Assembly: GCF_010728725.1 (NCBI RefSeq)
Contig: NZ_AP022606.1
Location: 4,774,001-4,838,000, forward strand
Direction of reading: 5' to 3'
DNA length: 64,000 bases
DNA from: Mycobacterium branderi
GTDB lineage: Bacteria > Actinomycetota > Actinomycetes > Mycobacteriales > Mycobacteriaceae
The notes under the pieces: generated by a model
The model's input: only the letters and a program-made list of their open reading frames with translations
Told to the model about the DNA's origin: nothing
Database searches by the model: none
Shown: positions 26,349-34,273 of the stretch, piece after piece
How the letters are laid out: each line of letters begins with the position of its first letter
How positions within the stretch are numbered: the first letter of the stretch is position 1
Position numbers and translations under genes: made by a program

Positions 26349-27001
26349 CCGGCCAGCCAGACGTGACGTTCGCGGTGCTCGACATGACACCTGAGCCCTA
26401 CGCGGCCACTCCGGTGCTCACCGCCCGCGTCGGGGTCGCTGCGAACGGCGAAGACCCGATCCACGCGATCGCGCTGCGCTGCCAGGTCCGTATCGAACCC
26501 CTGCGACGCGGCTACTCCGACGACGAAGTTCCCGGATTGCTGGACTTGTTCGGGCCTCGCGAACGCTGGGCGTCCACCCAGCGCACGTTCCTTTGGCAGC
26601 ACTGCACCACGTTGGTGCCGGGGTTCACCGGAACCACCCAGGTGGACCTGCCACTTGCCGCCACCTACGATTTCGAGGTTGCCGCCGCCAAGTACCTGCA
26701 CGCCCTTCGAGACGGCTCGGTCCCTCTCCAATTCCTGTTCAGCGGAACTATTTTCGCCAAGTCCGAGCGCGGGTTCTCGGTCCAGCAGGTGTCGTGGAAC
26801 TGCGAGGATCGCTACAACATGCCCGTGACGGTCTGGCGTGACCTGATGGCCCAGCACTACCCGAATACCGGCTGGGTGCGGCTGAGCCACGACACCGTGG
26901 AGGCGCTGGCCGCATACAAGTCGGCCCATGGGCTGCTGGGCTTCGACGAGGCGATCACCACGCTGCTGACCGCTGCGTCCGAGCGCGAGGCGGCCCGATG
27001 A
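26345..27001 (+). CDS. Hydrogenase-operon conserved protein (DUF6084-like)
   Basis: The 218-aa protein begins MTGQPDVTFAVLDMTPEPYAATPVL and is rich in beta-strands (LRCQVRIEPLRRGY, TTQVDLPLAATYDFEVAAAKYLHALRDGSVPLQFLFSGTIF). Its C-terminus is helical and begins MPVTVWRDLMAQHYPNTGWV. It has only scattered cysteines, so a metal site is unlikely. It resembles the family I recall as DUF6084, found beside actinobacterial uptake hydrogenases. It starts and ends in ATGA overlaps with its neighbours, so its product level is tied to theirs. Function unknown; a scaffold or assembly role is possible. Confidence 0.72.
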   Translation: MTGQPDVTFAVLDMTPEPYAATPVLTARVGVAANGEDPIHAIALRCQVRIEPLRRGYSDDEVPGLLDLFGPRERWASTQRTFLWQHCTTLVPGFTGTTQVDLPLAATYDFEVAAAKYLHALRDGSVPLQFLFSGTIFAKSERGFSVQQVSWNCEDRYNMPVTVWRDLMAQHYPNTGWVRLSHDTVEALAAYKSAHGLLGFDEAITTLLTAASEREAAR

Positions 27002-28344
27002 CCGCGGGTTGGGATCGGGTCCGCGCCGTGGCCGACGCGGTGCTGTACGAGGGCTACCTGCTCTACCCCTACCGCGGAACGTCGAGCAGAAACCAATCCC
27101 GTTGGCAGTTCGGCGTTCTGGGGCCGACGGGCGCCGCGGATGCAGGCTACGGCGAAGAGGACAGCCTGGCCGCGCAGTTCGTGGTCGACGGAGCCCAAGC
27201 GATCAACCTGGTGGTGAGGTTCCTGCATTTGCAGCACCGCCGGGCCGAACGCGATCTCGGTGGGCGCTTCGAACCCGTCGACGAACTGACCACCGCGACC
27301 GGCTCGTGGCTGACCTGGGACGAAGCCGTGGAGTGCGAACGACAGTTCGGCCCTTTGACATTCGACGATCCGGCCCAACCGTGGACGTTGCCGGTCACCG
27401 CGCCCGCGGCCACCGACATCGAACCCGTCGAGGGCGGCCGGCTGGTCCGCTGCCGCCAGGAGCTACACGCCTCGGTGACCGTCGATATCGAACCCGACGG
27501 TGTGCTGGACCGCGTCTCGGTGCGCGTCCGCAACACCGGCGCGCCGGCGGTCGACAAAGACTCAGCCGTTGCTCGATCGCTGATCGGCACCCACGTCATT
27601 GCCGAAGCCGTTGGTGGCCAATTCGTCTCGCTGATCGATCCACCGCCCGCCGCGGCCGAAGCGGTGTCCCGGTGCCGCCAACATCGCTGCTTCCCGGTAC
27701 TGGCCGGGCCACCCGGTGCCCACGATCTGCTGCTGATCTCGCCGATCATCCTCTACGACTACCCCGAGATCGCCGAGCAGAGCGCGACCGCGCTGTATGA
27801 CTGCACGGAAATCGACGAACTGCTGACCCTGCGCGTGCTGACAATGACAGATGAGGAGAAGGCGCAAGCCCGGGCCACCGATCCGCGGGCCGCGCAGATC
27901 ATCGACCGTTGCGACTCCATGTCACCGCAGGAGATGGCGCGCCTGCACGGAGTGCTGCGCGACCCCCACCGGGCCGCCGGCCTCATTCCGGAGATACCCG
28001 AGGGCACCGATTGGTGGGATCCGTTGGCCGACACCGCGGTCCGCCCCGGCGTCGATGCCGTCCTGGTGAACGGCGTTCGGGTCGCACGCGGCAGCCGGGT
28101 CCGGCTGCACCCGGGCCGCCGCGCCGACGCGCAAGACCTGTTTTTGGCCGGCAGGACCGCGCACGTCACATCGGTGCACGAGGACGTCGACGGCAACCGG
28201 CACGTCGGGGTTGTCGTCGACGACGACCCGGCTGCCGATCTGCACGACTCGTATGGCCGCTACCTGTACTTCGCGCCCGACGAGGTCGAGCCGCTGGAAC
28301 CACAACAAACCGGCACCGAAAGGAGTTCGACATGGAGGTCTTAG
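26998..28344 (+). CDS. Large conserved protein of unknown function in hydrogenase operon
   Basis: The 448-aa protein begins MTAGWDRVRAVADAVLYEGYLLYPYRG and ends just past the start of the next tiny gene. The middle has a repeating beta-rich pattern (DIEPDGVLDRVSVRVRNTG, then GTHVIAEAVGGQFVSLIDPP). A conserved segment reads ILYDYPEIAEQSATALYDCTEIDELLTLRVLTMTDEEK. The C-terminus has an SH3- or HypC-like small barrel (VRVARGSRVRLHPGRRADAQDLFLAGRTAHVTSV). I do not recognise a catalytic motif. It is coupled to the DUF6084-like gene by ATGA and always seems to travel with group 1h loci, from memory. Role unknown. Confidence 0.72.
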   Translation: MTAGWDRVRAVADAVLYEGYLLYPYRGTSSRNQSRWQFGVLGPTGAADAGYGEEDSLAAQFVVDGAQAINLVVRFLHLQHRRAERDLGGRFEPVDELTTATGSWLTWDEAVECERQFGPLTFDDPAQPWTLPVTAPAATDIEPVEGGRLVRCRQELHASVTVDIEPDGVLDRVSVRVRNTGAPAVDKDSAVARSLIGTHVIAEAVGGQFVSLIDPPPAAAEAVSRCRQHRCFPVLAGPPGAHDLLLISPIILYDYPEIAEQSATALYDCTEIDELLTLRVLTMTDEEKAQARATDPRAAQIIDRCDSMSPQEMARLHGVLRDPHRAAGLIPEIPEGTDWWDPLADTAVRPGVDAVLVNGVRVARGSRVRLHPGRRADAQDLFLAGRTAHVTSVHEDVDGNRHVGVVVDDDPAADLHDSYGRYLYFAPDEVEPLEPQQTGTERSSTWRS

Positions 28345-28451
28345 GTTGGGTGTTCGTCGGCATCCTTGCGCTGGTCGTCCTGGTAGCACTCGTGATGGGT
28401 GTCGTGTCGCTTCCAGACGCCAAGCGCTACCTCAAGATCCGGCACATGTAG
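28332..28451 (+). CDS. 39-aa single-pass membrane protein (DUF6893-like)
   Basis: ATG at 28332 is preceded by AAAGGAG. The 39-aa product reads MEVLGWVFVGILALVVLVALVMG and then a basic tail (KRYLKIRHM), that is one transmembrane helix with a short positively charged, probably cytoplasmic, C-terminus. It overlaps the end of the 448-aa gene by 13 bp and stops 7 bp before the protease gene. I recall such mini-proteins as DUF6893 in actinobacterial hydrogenase operons. As the structural subunits lack membrane segments, it could anchor the hydrogenase complex at the membrane; this is inference. Confidence 0.72.
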   Translation: MEVLGWVFVGILALVVLVALVMGVVSLPDAKRYLKIRHM

Positions 28452-28458
28452 GCGGTCG

Positions 28459-28941
28459 ATGACAACGCGCATCCTGGTAGCCGGCATCGGCAACATCTTC
28501 CTCGGCGACGACGGTTTCGGCCCCGAGGTGCTGCGCCACGTGCCGGACAGGCTCGCCGAGTGCGACGGCGTGCGCGTTGTCGACTACGGAATCGGCGGCA
28601 TGCACCTGGCCTACGACCTGCTCGAGGACTGGGACGCGCTGATTCTCGTCGACGCCCTACCCGGGCGCGGTAGCCCGGGCGCATTGCACGTCTTCGAAGC
28701 GGACCATGAAACACATGGCACCCCATCCTGTTTCGACGGCCACAGCATGGATCCCACGGCGGTGTTCGCCAGCCTGCGCGCACTCGGCGGCAGCCCGCCC
28801 TACACGGTGGTCGTCGGGTGCGAAGCCGGCAATGTCGACGAGGGCATCGGGCTCAGCGAGCCCGTCGCGAACGCTGTCCCACGGGCCGTCCGGGCGGTCG
28901 AGAACGTAATCGGGGAGATCGCAATCCGGGAGGAGGGCTAA
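28459..28941 (+). CDS. Hydrogenase maturation protease (HupD/HyaD type)
   Basis: The 160-aa enzyme is the Ni-dependent endopeptidase that trims the large-subunit C-terminus after nickel insertion. It starts MTTRILVAGIGNIFLGDDGFGPEVL, the family signature with the metal Asp near residue 17. VVDYGIGGMHLAYDLLEDWDALILVDA and FDGHSMDP (a metal-ligand His) follow. Its expected substrate is the 22-residue tail of HhyL after His577. It sits between the tiny membrane protein and hypC, and 3 bp separate it from hypC. Confidence 0.92.
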   Translation: MTTRILVAGIGNIFLGDDGFGPEVLRHVPDRLAECDGVRVVDYGIGGMHLAYDLLEDWDALILVDALPGRGSPGALHVFEADHETHGTPSCFDGHSMDPTAVFASLRALGGSPPYTVVVGCEAGNVDEGIGLSEPVANAVPRAVRAVENVIGEIAIREEG

Positions 28942-28944
28942 GTC

Positions 28945-29190
28945 ATGTGTCTGGGGATACCGGGCCAGGTAATCCGGATGCTGGAGGGCTACGACGGACA
29001 GCTCGCCCTGGTCGACGTCGCCGGCGGGCAGCGCAAGGTCAACGTCGGCATGCTGCCGGAGGAAACGTTCGCCCCGGGCGACTGGGTCATCATCCACATG
29101 GGGTTCGTCGTCGAAAAGACCGACCGGGCCGGTGCCGAGCAAGCGATGGCCGGTCTCGAGCTGATGGGCCGCGGTGGCGAAGTGACATGA
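28945..29190 (+). CDS. hypC: Hydrogenase assembly chaperone HypC (first copy)
   Basis: HypC carries the Fe(CN)2CO moiety with HypD and docks on the immature large subunit. The 81-aa protein starts MCLGIPGQVIRM, with the essential Cys2, and has the barrel DVAGGQRKVNVGMLPEE and GDWVIIHMGFVVEKTD. Its stop overlaps the hypF start (ATGA). A second HypC is encoded at 33993, so this operon has two, besides a third HypC-like domain in the fusion at 31484. Confidence 0.94.
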   Translation: MCLGIPGQVIRMLEGYDGQLALVDVAGGQRKVNVGMLPEETFAPGDWVIIHMGFVVEKTDRAGAEQAMAGLELMGRGGEVT

Positions 29191-31487
29191 CCGACATGTT
29201 GCTGAGCTCGGGCGATGTTCGGCAGCGGTTCACCGTGACCGGTGTCGTCCAAGGCGTGGGCTTTCGGCCGTTCGTGCACCGGATTGCCGGCGAATTGGGC
29301 CTGACCGGGTTTGTCGGCAACGATTCGGGCGCGGTGTTTCTCGAGGTGCAAGGGCCCGCCGCGCGCATCGACGAATTGGGCCGTCGGCTGCGCACTGAGG
29401 CGCCGCCGCTGGCCAGGATCACCGGGATCTCCGTTGTCGACGTCGAGACCACTTGCGACAACGGTTTCCGGATCGTCGAAAGCCAAACGGTTGCCGGGGC
29501 GACCACGCCGATTCCGCCCGATATCGCGGTCTGTGACGACTGCGTGCGCGAGCTGTTCGACCCGCATGATCGCCGTTACCGGCACCCGTTCGTGACTTGC
29601 ACGAATTGCGGGCCGCGGTTCACGATCATCCGCGCGCTGCCCTATGACCGCCCAGCCACCACGATGGCAGCGTTCGAAATGTGTGCGCGCTGCGCCGCGG
29701 AGTACCACGATCCGGCGGATCGCCGCTTCCACGCGCAGCCGATCGCCTGCCCGCACTGCGGTCCGTCGCTGTGGTTCTGCTCGGACGCCGGCCGGGTCGA
29801 CGGGTCGGATGCCGCGCTGGCCGCCGCGCAGCAGGCGCTGGCCGGCGGGGCCGTCGTGGCGATCAAGGGTATCGGCGGCTATCACCTGGCCTGCCTTGTT
29901 GACGACGAGGCGGCGGTGGGCGTGCTGCGGGCCCGAAAGATGCGCGGCGCCAAGCCGTTTGCGATGATGGTGCGCGACCTCGACGTGGCGCTCCGCTTCG
30001 CGTGGCTCGATGACACCGAAGCCGCGATCATGTCCAGCCCGGCCCGCCCCATCGTCTTGGTGCGACGGCGCCCCCACGCGCCGATCGCCGAATCCGTGGC
30101 GCCAGGCAACCCGCTGCTGGGGATCATGTTGCCGTACTCGCCCATCCATCACTTGCTGCTGGCGGGGGCCATCGATGCCTTGGTGCTGACCAGCGCCAAT
30201 CGCTCCGACGAGCCGCTGTGCTTCACCGAAGACGATGCCGCGCACCGGCTTCCGCCGCTCTGCGATGCGGTGCTGGACCACAACCGGCCGATCCATGTGC
30301 CCTGCGACGACTCGGTGGTGCGCGTCCTTGACGGCCGGGAACTGCCGATCCGCCGCTCCCGGGGTTACGCGCCGCTGCCGGTCGATCTGGGCCGCGAGGG
30401 CCCGGCGGTGCTGGCGGTCGGCGGCGAGCTGAAGAACACGTTCTGCCTCACCGATGGCCCGCGAGCCTTCATGTCGGGCCACATCGGCGACATGGGCACG
30501 CTGGAGACGCTGCAGGCATTCGACCGCGCGGTGGGCCAGCTCAGCGAAATCCGTGGCCGCCCGGCGCGGTTGGCCGCCGACCTGCATCCCGGCTATCACA
30601 CCCGCAGTTGGGCCGAACGCCATGCCGGTGACCGCCCGCTGGATCTCGTTCAGCACCACCACGCCCACGTCGTCTCGCTGCTGGCCGAGCACGGCCGCAT
30701 CGGCGAACCCATGATCGGTGTCTCGTTTGACGGCACCGGGTATGGCTGCGACGGCACCATCTGGGGCGGGGAGATCCTGGCGGTCGGACGCGACAGCCAC
30801 CGGTTCACCCGAGCCGGTTACCTGTTGCCGGTGCCCCTGCCGGGTGGGGATGCCGCGGTGCGCAATCCGTGGCGGGTGGCGTTGTCGCAATTGCGGATCG
30901 CCGGCGTCGAGTTGAGCCGGGATTTGGCTCCGGTCACGGCTGCGACGCCCGCCGAGCTGTCTGCCGTGCGCGCGCAGCTGGACAGCGGGGTTGGCTGTGT
31001 GCCGTGTTCGAGCATGGGCCGGCTGTTCGACGCGATGGCCTCGCTGCTTGGGATCCGGCACCGGATCGACTACGAGGCCCAGGCCGCCATCGAACTGGAG
31101 GTGCTGGCCGAAACCGCCAGCGACCGTGCGCGGTTGCGGCTGGAGGTGCGCGACGACGGCGTGATAGACCCGCGCGGGTTGGTGCGGGCAATGGTGTCGG
31201 CGCTGCGCGCGGGAGCCGAACCGGCGACGCTGGCGTCCGGCTTCCACGAGGCGGTCGCCATCGCCGTCGCCGAGGCGGTTGCTCTGGTCGCCGGACCGGT
31301 CCGCCTGGTGGGCCTGACCGGTGGGGTGTTCCAGAATGTACTGCTGCTGCGCGCATGCCGAGAACTGTTGCAACAGGCAGGCTTCGAGGTCCTGACTCAT
31401 CACACGGTGCCGCCCAATGACGGTGGGCTCGCGCTGGGTCAGGCGGCGGTCTCGGTGCTGACTGCACTGGAGGAGGCTGATACATGA
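29187..31487 (+). CDS. hypF: Carbamoyltransferase HypF
   Basis: HypF makes the thiocarboxamide on HypE that becomes the cyanide ligand. The ATG at 29187 (overlapping hypC) gives 766 aa. An acylphosphatase domain is at 10-95 (VQGVGFRPFVHRIAGELGL). Zinc fingers follow (CDDCVRELF, CTNCGPRF, CARCAAEYH and ACPHCGPS), then a YrdC-like domain (VAIKGIGGYHLACL...RKMRGAKPFAMM). The C-terminal Kae1/TobZ-like domain has HHHAHVVSLLAEHG, VSFDGTGYGCDGTIWGGE and GLTGGVFQNVLL. All hallmarks are intact. It ends in an ATGA overlap with the SIS-HypC fusion. Confidence 0.95.
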   Translation: MTDMLLSSGDVRQRFTVTGVVQGVGFRPFVHRIAGELGLTGFVGNDSGAVFLEVQGPAARIDELGRRLRTEAPPLARITGISVVDVETTCDNGFRIVESQTVAGATTPIPPDIAVCDDCVRELFDPHDRRYRHPFVTCTNCGPRFTIIRALPYDRPATTMAAFEMCARCAAEYHDPADRRFHAQPIACPHCGPSLWFCSDAGRVDGSDAALAAAQQALAGGAVVAIKGIGGYHLACLVDDEAAVGVLRARKMRGAKPFAMMVRDLDVALRFAWLDDTEAAIMSSPARPIVLVRRRPHAPIAESVAPGNPLLGIMLPYSPIHHLLLAGAIDALVLTSANRSDEPLCFTEDDAAHRLPPLCDAVLDHNRPIHVPCDDSVVRVLDGRELPIRRSRGYAPLPVDLGREGPAVLAVGGELKNTFCLTDGPRAFMSGHIGDMGTLETLQAFDRAVGQLSEIRGRPARLAADLHPGYHTRSWAERHAGDRPLDLVQHHHAHVVSLLAEHGRIGEPMIGVSFDGTGYGCDGTIWGGEILAVGRDSHRFTRAGYLLPVPLPGGDAAVRNPWRVALSQLRIAGVELSRDLAPVTAATPAELSAVRAQLDSGVGCVPCSSMGRLFDAMASLLGIRHRIDYEAQAAIELEVLAETASDRARLRLEVRDDGVIDPRGLVRAMVSALRAGAEPATLASGFHEAVAIAVAEAVALVAGPVRLVGLTGGVFQNVLLLRACRELLQQAGFEVLTHHTVPPNDGGLALGQAAVSVLTALEEADT

Positions 31488-32200
31488 CTACCACCGCGGT
31501 TGACCGCGGGCTCGGCGCCGACCTGACCGCCGATCTCGCCGCTACTGCGCTCACTTTGGCCAAGCGGTTCGCGGCCGGCGCCACCATGTGGTCCATTGCG
31601 CCCGGCTGGGAGCCGCACGCCCTGCACATCGCGGTCGAGTTCATCCATCCGGTGATCGTGGGCAAGCGCGCGTTGCCGGCGGTCGCGCTGACCGGACCCG
31701 ACGTAGTGGATTTGGTCAGGGTGTCGGTGCGTCCCGGCGACATCGTGATCGGCGTCGGCGGTGCCGACAACGCCGAAGTGCGGTCGGTGATGCGTCGCTG
31801 CCCGGCCTGGGGCGCCACCACCGTGTGGATCGGCAGCGGTGAGCGACCGAAGGCCGGAATGGCGGATCACGTGCTGTGGCTCGACGATCCCGATCCCAGG
31901 GTGCCCGCGACTGGGGGTTTCGTGCTCTTTTACCACCTGTTGTGGGAACTGACCCATGTCTGTTTCGAGCATCCGGGGCTGCTGAAACCGGATGCCGCAG
32001 AAGAGGTCTGCGTCACCTGCAGCGACGAGGGCCGCCTCGGTGAGGTGACGACGGTGTCGGCCGACGGCACCGCCGAGGTGCGCACCGCCCGGGGGGTTGA
32101 GACGGTCGCGACCACGCTCGTCGAGCCGGTCGCGCCGGGCGATCTCGTGCTCGTGCATGCGAGGACGGCGATCGGCCGCGCCGACGAGGAGGACGTCTAA
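31484..32200 (+). CDS. SIS-like domain fused to a HypC-type C-terminal domain
   Basis: The 238-aa protein has an N-terminal SIS-like fold, about residues 15-160, with GDIVIGVGGADNAEVRSVMRRCPAWGATTVWIG and then a conserved FYHLLWELTHVCFEHPGLL. Residues 174-232 look like HypC: EEVCVTCSDEGRLGEV aligns with MCLGIPG (C176/C179), and VETVATTLVEPVAPGDLVLVHARTAIG with the HypC barrel end. It lies between hypF and the free SIS gene and is coupled to both. It may bring a sugar-phosphate-type ligand-binding domain to the Fe(CN)2CO assembly line, but the function is not known to me. Confidence 0.78.
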   Translation: MTTTAVDRGLGADLTADLAATALTLAKRFAAGATMWSIAPGWEPHALHIAVEFIHPVIVGKRALPAVALTGPDVVDLVRVSVRPGDIVIGVGGADNAEVRSVMRRCPAWGATTVWIGSGERPKAGMADHVLWLDDPDPRVPATGGFVLFYHLLWELTHVCFEHPGLLKPDAAEEVCVTCSDEGRLGEVTTVSADGTAEVRTARGVETVATTLVEPVAPGDLVLVHARTAIGRADEEDV

Positions 32201-32862
32201 TGACTGACGAACCCACCAACTTCCTGTACCCGTTCATCGATGCGCAGGAAGACGACGCCGCGTCGCTGCTGGCCGATCTCACCGCCTCGGCGCAGGCCAA
32301 GGCCGCCGAAAGCCTGGCCCTGCGCCGGTCCACGGTGGAAGCCAACGCGGAACTATTGGCCACCGCCGCCGGCGAGATGGCGCGCCGTTTCGCGGCCGGG
32401 GGACGCTTGTTCACCTTCGGCAACGGCGGCAGCTGCACCGATTCCACCACGCTCGCAAGGCTGTTCGCCCGACCGCCGCTCGGCAAGCCGCTGCCGTCCT
32501 GGTCGCTGACCGCCGATCAGGCGATCTTGACGGCGCTCGGCAACGACGTCGGGTACGAGCTGGTGTTCGCCCGGCAGTTGATCGCCCGCGCGAAGGCGGG
32601 CGACATCGCGATCGCGATGTCGACCAGCGGCAGCTCACCGAATCTGATGGCGGGCCTCAAGGAAGCGCGTAATCGCGGCTTGTACACCATTGGTTTCGCC
32701 GGATACGACGGCGGCGCGTTCGCCAAGAGCCCGGACGTCGACGCCTGTTTCGTCGTCCGTTCCCAAAGCGTGCACCGCATCCAGGAAGCCCAGGCGCTGC
32801 TGGGCTACGAGCTGTGGCTGGCCGTGCACGAACTGCTGCAGACACCGGGGATGGTGGCGTGA
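32200..32862 (+). CDS. SIS-domain protein (phosphoheptose isomerase/GmhA-like)
   Basis: The 220-aa protein carries the SIS nucleotide/sugar-binding loop GRLFTFGNGGSCTDSTTLARLF and GDIAIAMSTSGSSPNLMAGLKEAR, as in GmhA. Its start overlaps the stop of the fusion gene by a single base (TAATG). There is no heptose pathway context here, so the true substrate is probably not sedoheptulose phosphate. The pairing with a SIS-HypC fusion inside the hydrogenase operon suggests a joint, hydrogenase-specific role. Confidence 0.82.
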   Translation: MTDEPTNFLYPFIDAQEDDAASLLADLTASAQAKAAESLALRRSTVEANAELLATAAGEMARRFAAGGRLFTFGNGGSCTDSTTLARLFARPPLGKPLPSWSLTADQAILTALGNDVGYELVFARQLIARAKAGDIAIAMSTSGSSPNLMAGLKEARNRGLYTIGFAGYDGGAFAKSPDVDACFVVRSQSVHRIQEAQALLGYELWLAVHELLQTPGMVA

Positions 32863-33974
32863 TGAGCAGATCCGCACGCGAATACCTGGCGTCGGGCCCG
32901 AAATTCGCCGAAAGCGACGTGATCGAGCGGATCGAGTCGTTCCGCAGACGCCGGCCCCGGTTGCTCGACGACCACGTCACGCTGGCGCACGGAGCAGGCG
33001 GAAAAGCCTCGGCGGCTCTGGTGGACGCGGTGTTCGTGGAGGCGTTCGCCAACCCCCTGTTGGCATCGCTGGGCGACGGTGCGGTCATCGACTTGCCCAG
33101 CGGCGAGCGGCTGGTGCTGTCGACGGATTCGTTTGTGGTGCAGCCCAGGCGTTTTCCCGGAGGGTCGATCGGTGAACTCGCCGTGCACGGCACCGTCAAC
33201 GACCTTGCCGTGGCCGGTGCTGTGCCGCAATGGGTTTCGGCGGCATTCGTGCTCGAAGAAGGCCTGCCGATCGCCGAGCTGAAGGAAATCGCGACCGACA
33301 TGGCCGCGGCCGCGGCGGCGTGCGGCGTGCAAATCGTCACCGGTGACACCAAGGTGGTTCCAAACGGCGCCGCAGACGGCCTTTTTATCACCACCACCGG
33401 TGCCGGCATCATTCCGGCGGGACGGCGGCTCTCGGCGCAGTCGGTTCGCACCGGCGACAAGGTGCTGCTGTCCGGATCGATGGGCGACCACGGGATGGCG
33501 GTGATGCTGGCCCGCGGCGATTTGGCGATTGAGGCCGACATCCGCTCGGACACCGCCTCGGTGAGCCCGCTGGTGGAACTGCTGTTGGCGGCGGCGCCGT
33601 CCACCCGATGGCTGCGCGACGCCACCCGTGGCGGCGTGGGCACCGTCTGCAACGAACTGGCGCAGGCCTGCGGACTCGGGGTACTGCTCGAAGAAGACAA
33701 GCTCCCGGTGCACCCGATGGTCAGCGGTGCGTGCGAATTGCTGGGCATCGACCCGCTCTACGTCGCCAACGAAGGCAAGTTCGTCGCCGTCGTCGCGCCG
33801 CAGGAAGCCGACGCCGGGCTGGCCGCGCTGCGGTCACATCCTTTAGGAGCCGAGGCGGCCGAGGTCGGGGAGATCATCGCCGAACCGGAGCAGACGGTCG
33901 TGGTGCGCACCGGATTTGGGGGTACCCGAATCGTGGACATGCTCGTCGGGGACCCGCTGCCGCGGATCTGCTGA
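32862..33974 (+). CDS. hypE: Hydrogenase maturation protein HypE
   Basis: HypE dehydrates the thiocarboxamide delivered by HypF to thiocyanate, which supplies the Fe-bound CN. The 370-aa protein has the AIRS-type fold: VTLAHGAGGKASAALVDAVF, SFVVQPRRFPGGSIGELAVHGTVNDLAVAGAVPQW and TGDTKVVPNG are all present. The C-terminal end ...LPRIC carries the essential terminal Cys. The ATG at 32862 (a GTG is one codon before) overlaps the stop of the SIS gene. The next hypC follows after 18 bp. Confidence 0.95.
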   Translation: MSRSAREYLASGPKFAESDVIERIESFRRRRPRLLDDHVTLAHGAGGKASAALVDAVFVEAFANPLLASLGDGAVIDLPSGERLVLSTDSFVVQPRRFPGGSIGELAVHGTVNDLAVAGAVPQWVSAAFVLEEGLPIAELKEIATDMAAAAAACGVQIVTGDTKVVPNGAADGLFITTTGAGIIPAGRRLSAQSVRTGDKVLLSGSMGDHGMAVMLARGDLAIEADIRSDTASVSPLVELLLAAAPSTRWLRDATRGGVGTVCNELAQACGLGVLLEEDKLPVHPMVSGACELLGIDPLYVANEGKFVAVVAPQEADAGLAALRSHPLGAEAAEVGEIIAEPEQTVVVRTGFGGTRIVDMLVGDPLPRIC

Positions 33975-33992
33975 GAGAGAAAGTGACCTGAT

Positions 33993-34265
33993 ATGTGTCT
34001 TGGGATTCCCGGGAGGGTCGTCGAAATCACCGACGCGGAAAACTATTTGGCGAAGGTCGACGTCAGCGGGGTGCAACGCACGATCAGCGTGCGGCTGCTG
34101 GAAAAGGACATGCCCGAACCGGACGACTGGGTGCTGATCCACGTCGGCTTCGCGATGGCCAAGATCGACGAGACCGAAGCGCTGCTCACACTGGCCGCGG
34201 TCAAAAAGATGGGTGACGCCTACGCCACCGAAATGGAAGCCTTCGACTCCTCCGCGATCGTCTAG
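33993..34265 (+). CDS. hypC: Hydrogenase assembly chaperone HypC (second copy)
   Basis: The 90-aa protein starts MCLGIPGRVVEITDAENYLAKVDVSGVQRTISVRLLEKD, keeps the essential Cys2 and ends in a 15-residue extension not seen in the first copy. It sits directly before hypD, the position in which HypC is usually HypD's partner. The other copy (28945) sits beside the protease and hypF, where it may be the large-subunit chaperone. That split of duties is inference. Confidence 0.93.
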   Translation: MCLGIPGRVVEITDAENYLAKVDVSGVQRTISVRLLEKDMPEPDDWVLIHVGFAMAKIDETEALLTLAAVKKMGDAYATEMEAFDSSAIV

Positions 34266-34273
34266 GAGTGACA

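Noticed and set aside
28989..31403. 804-codon open frame antisense to hypF
   Set aside because: No family motifs; complete HypF domains occupy the other strand, so it is a GC-bias shadow.
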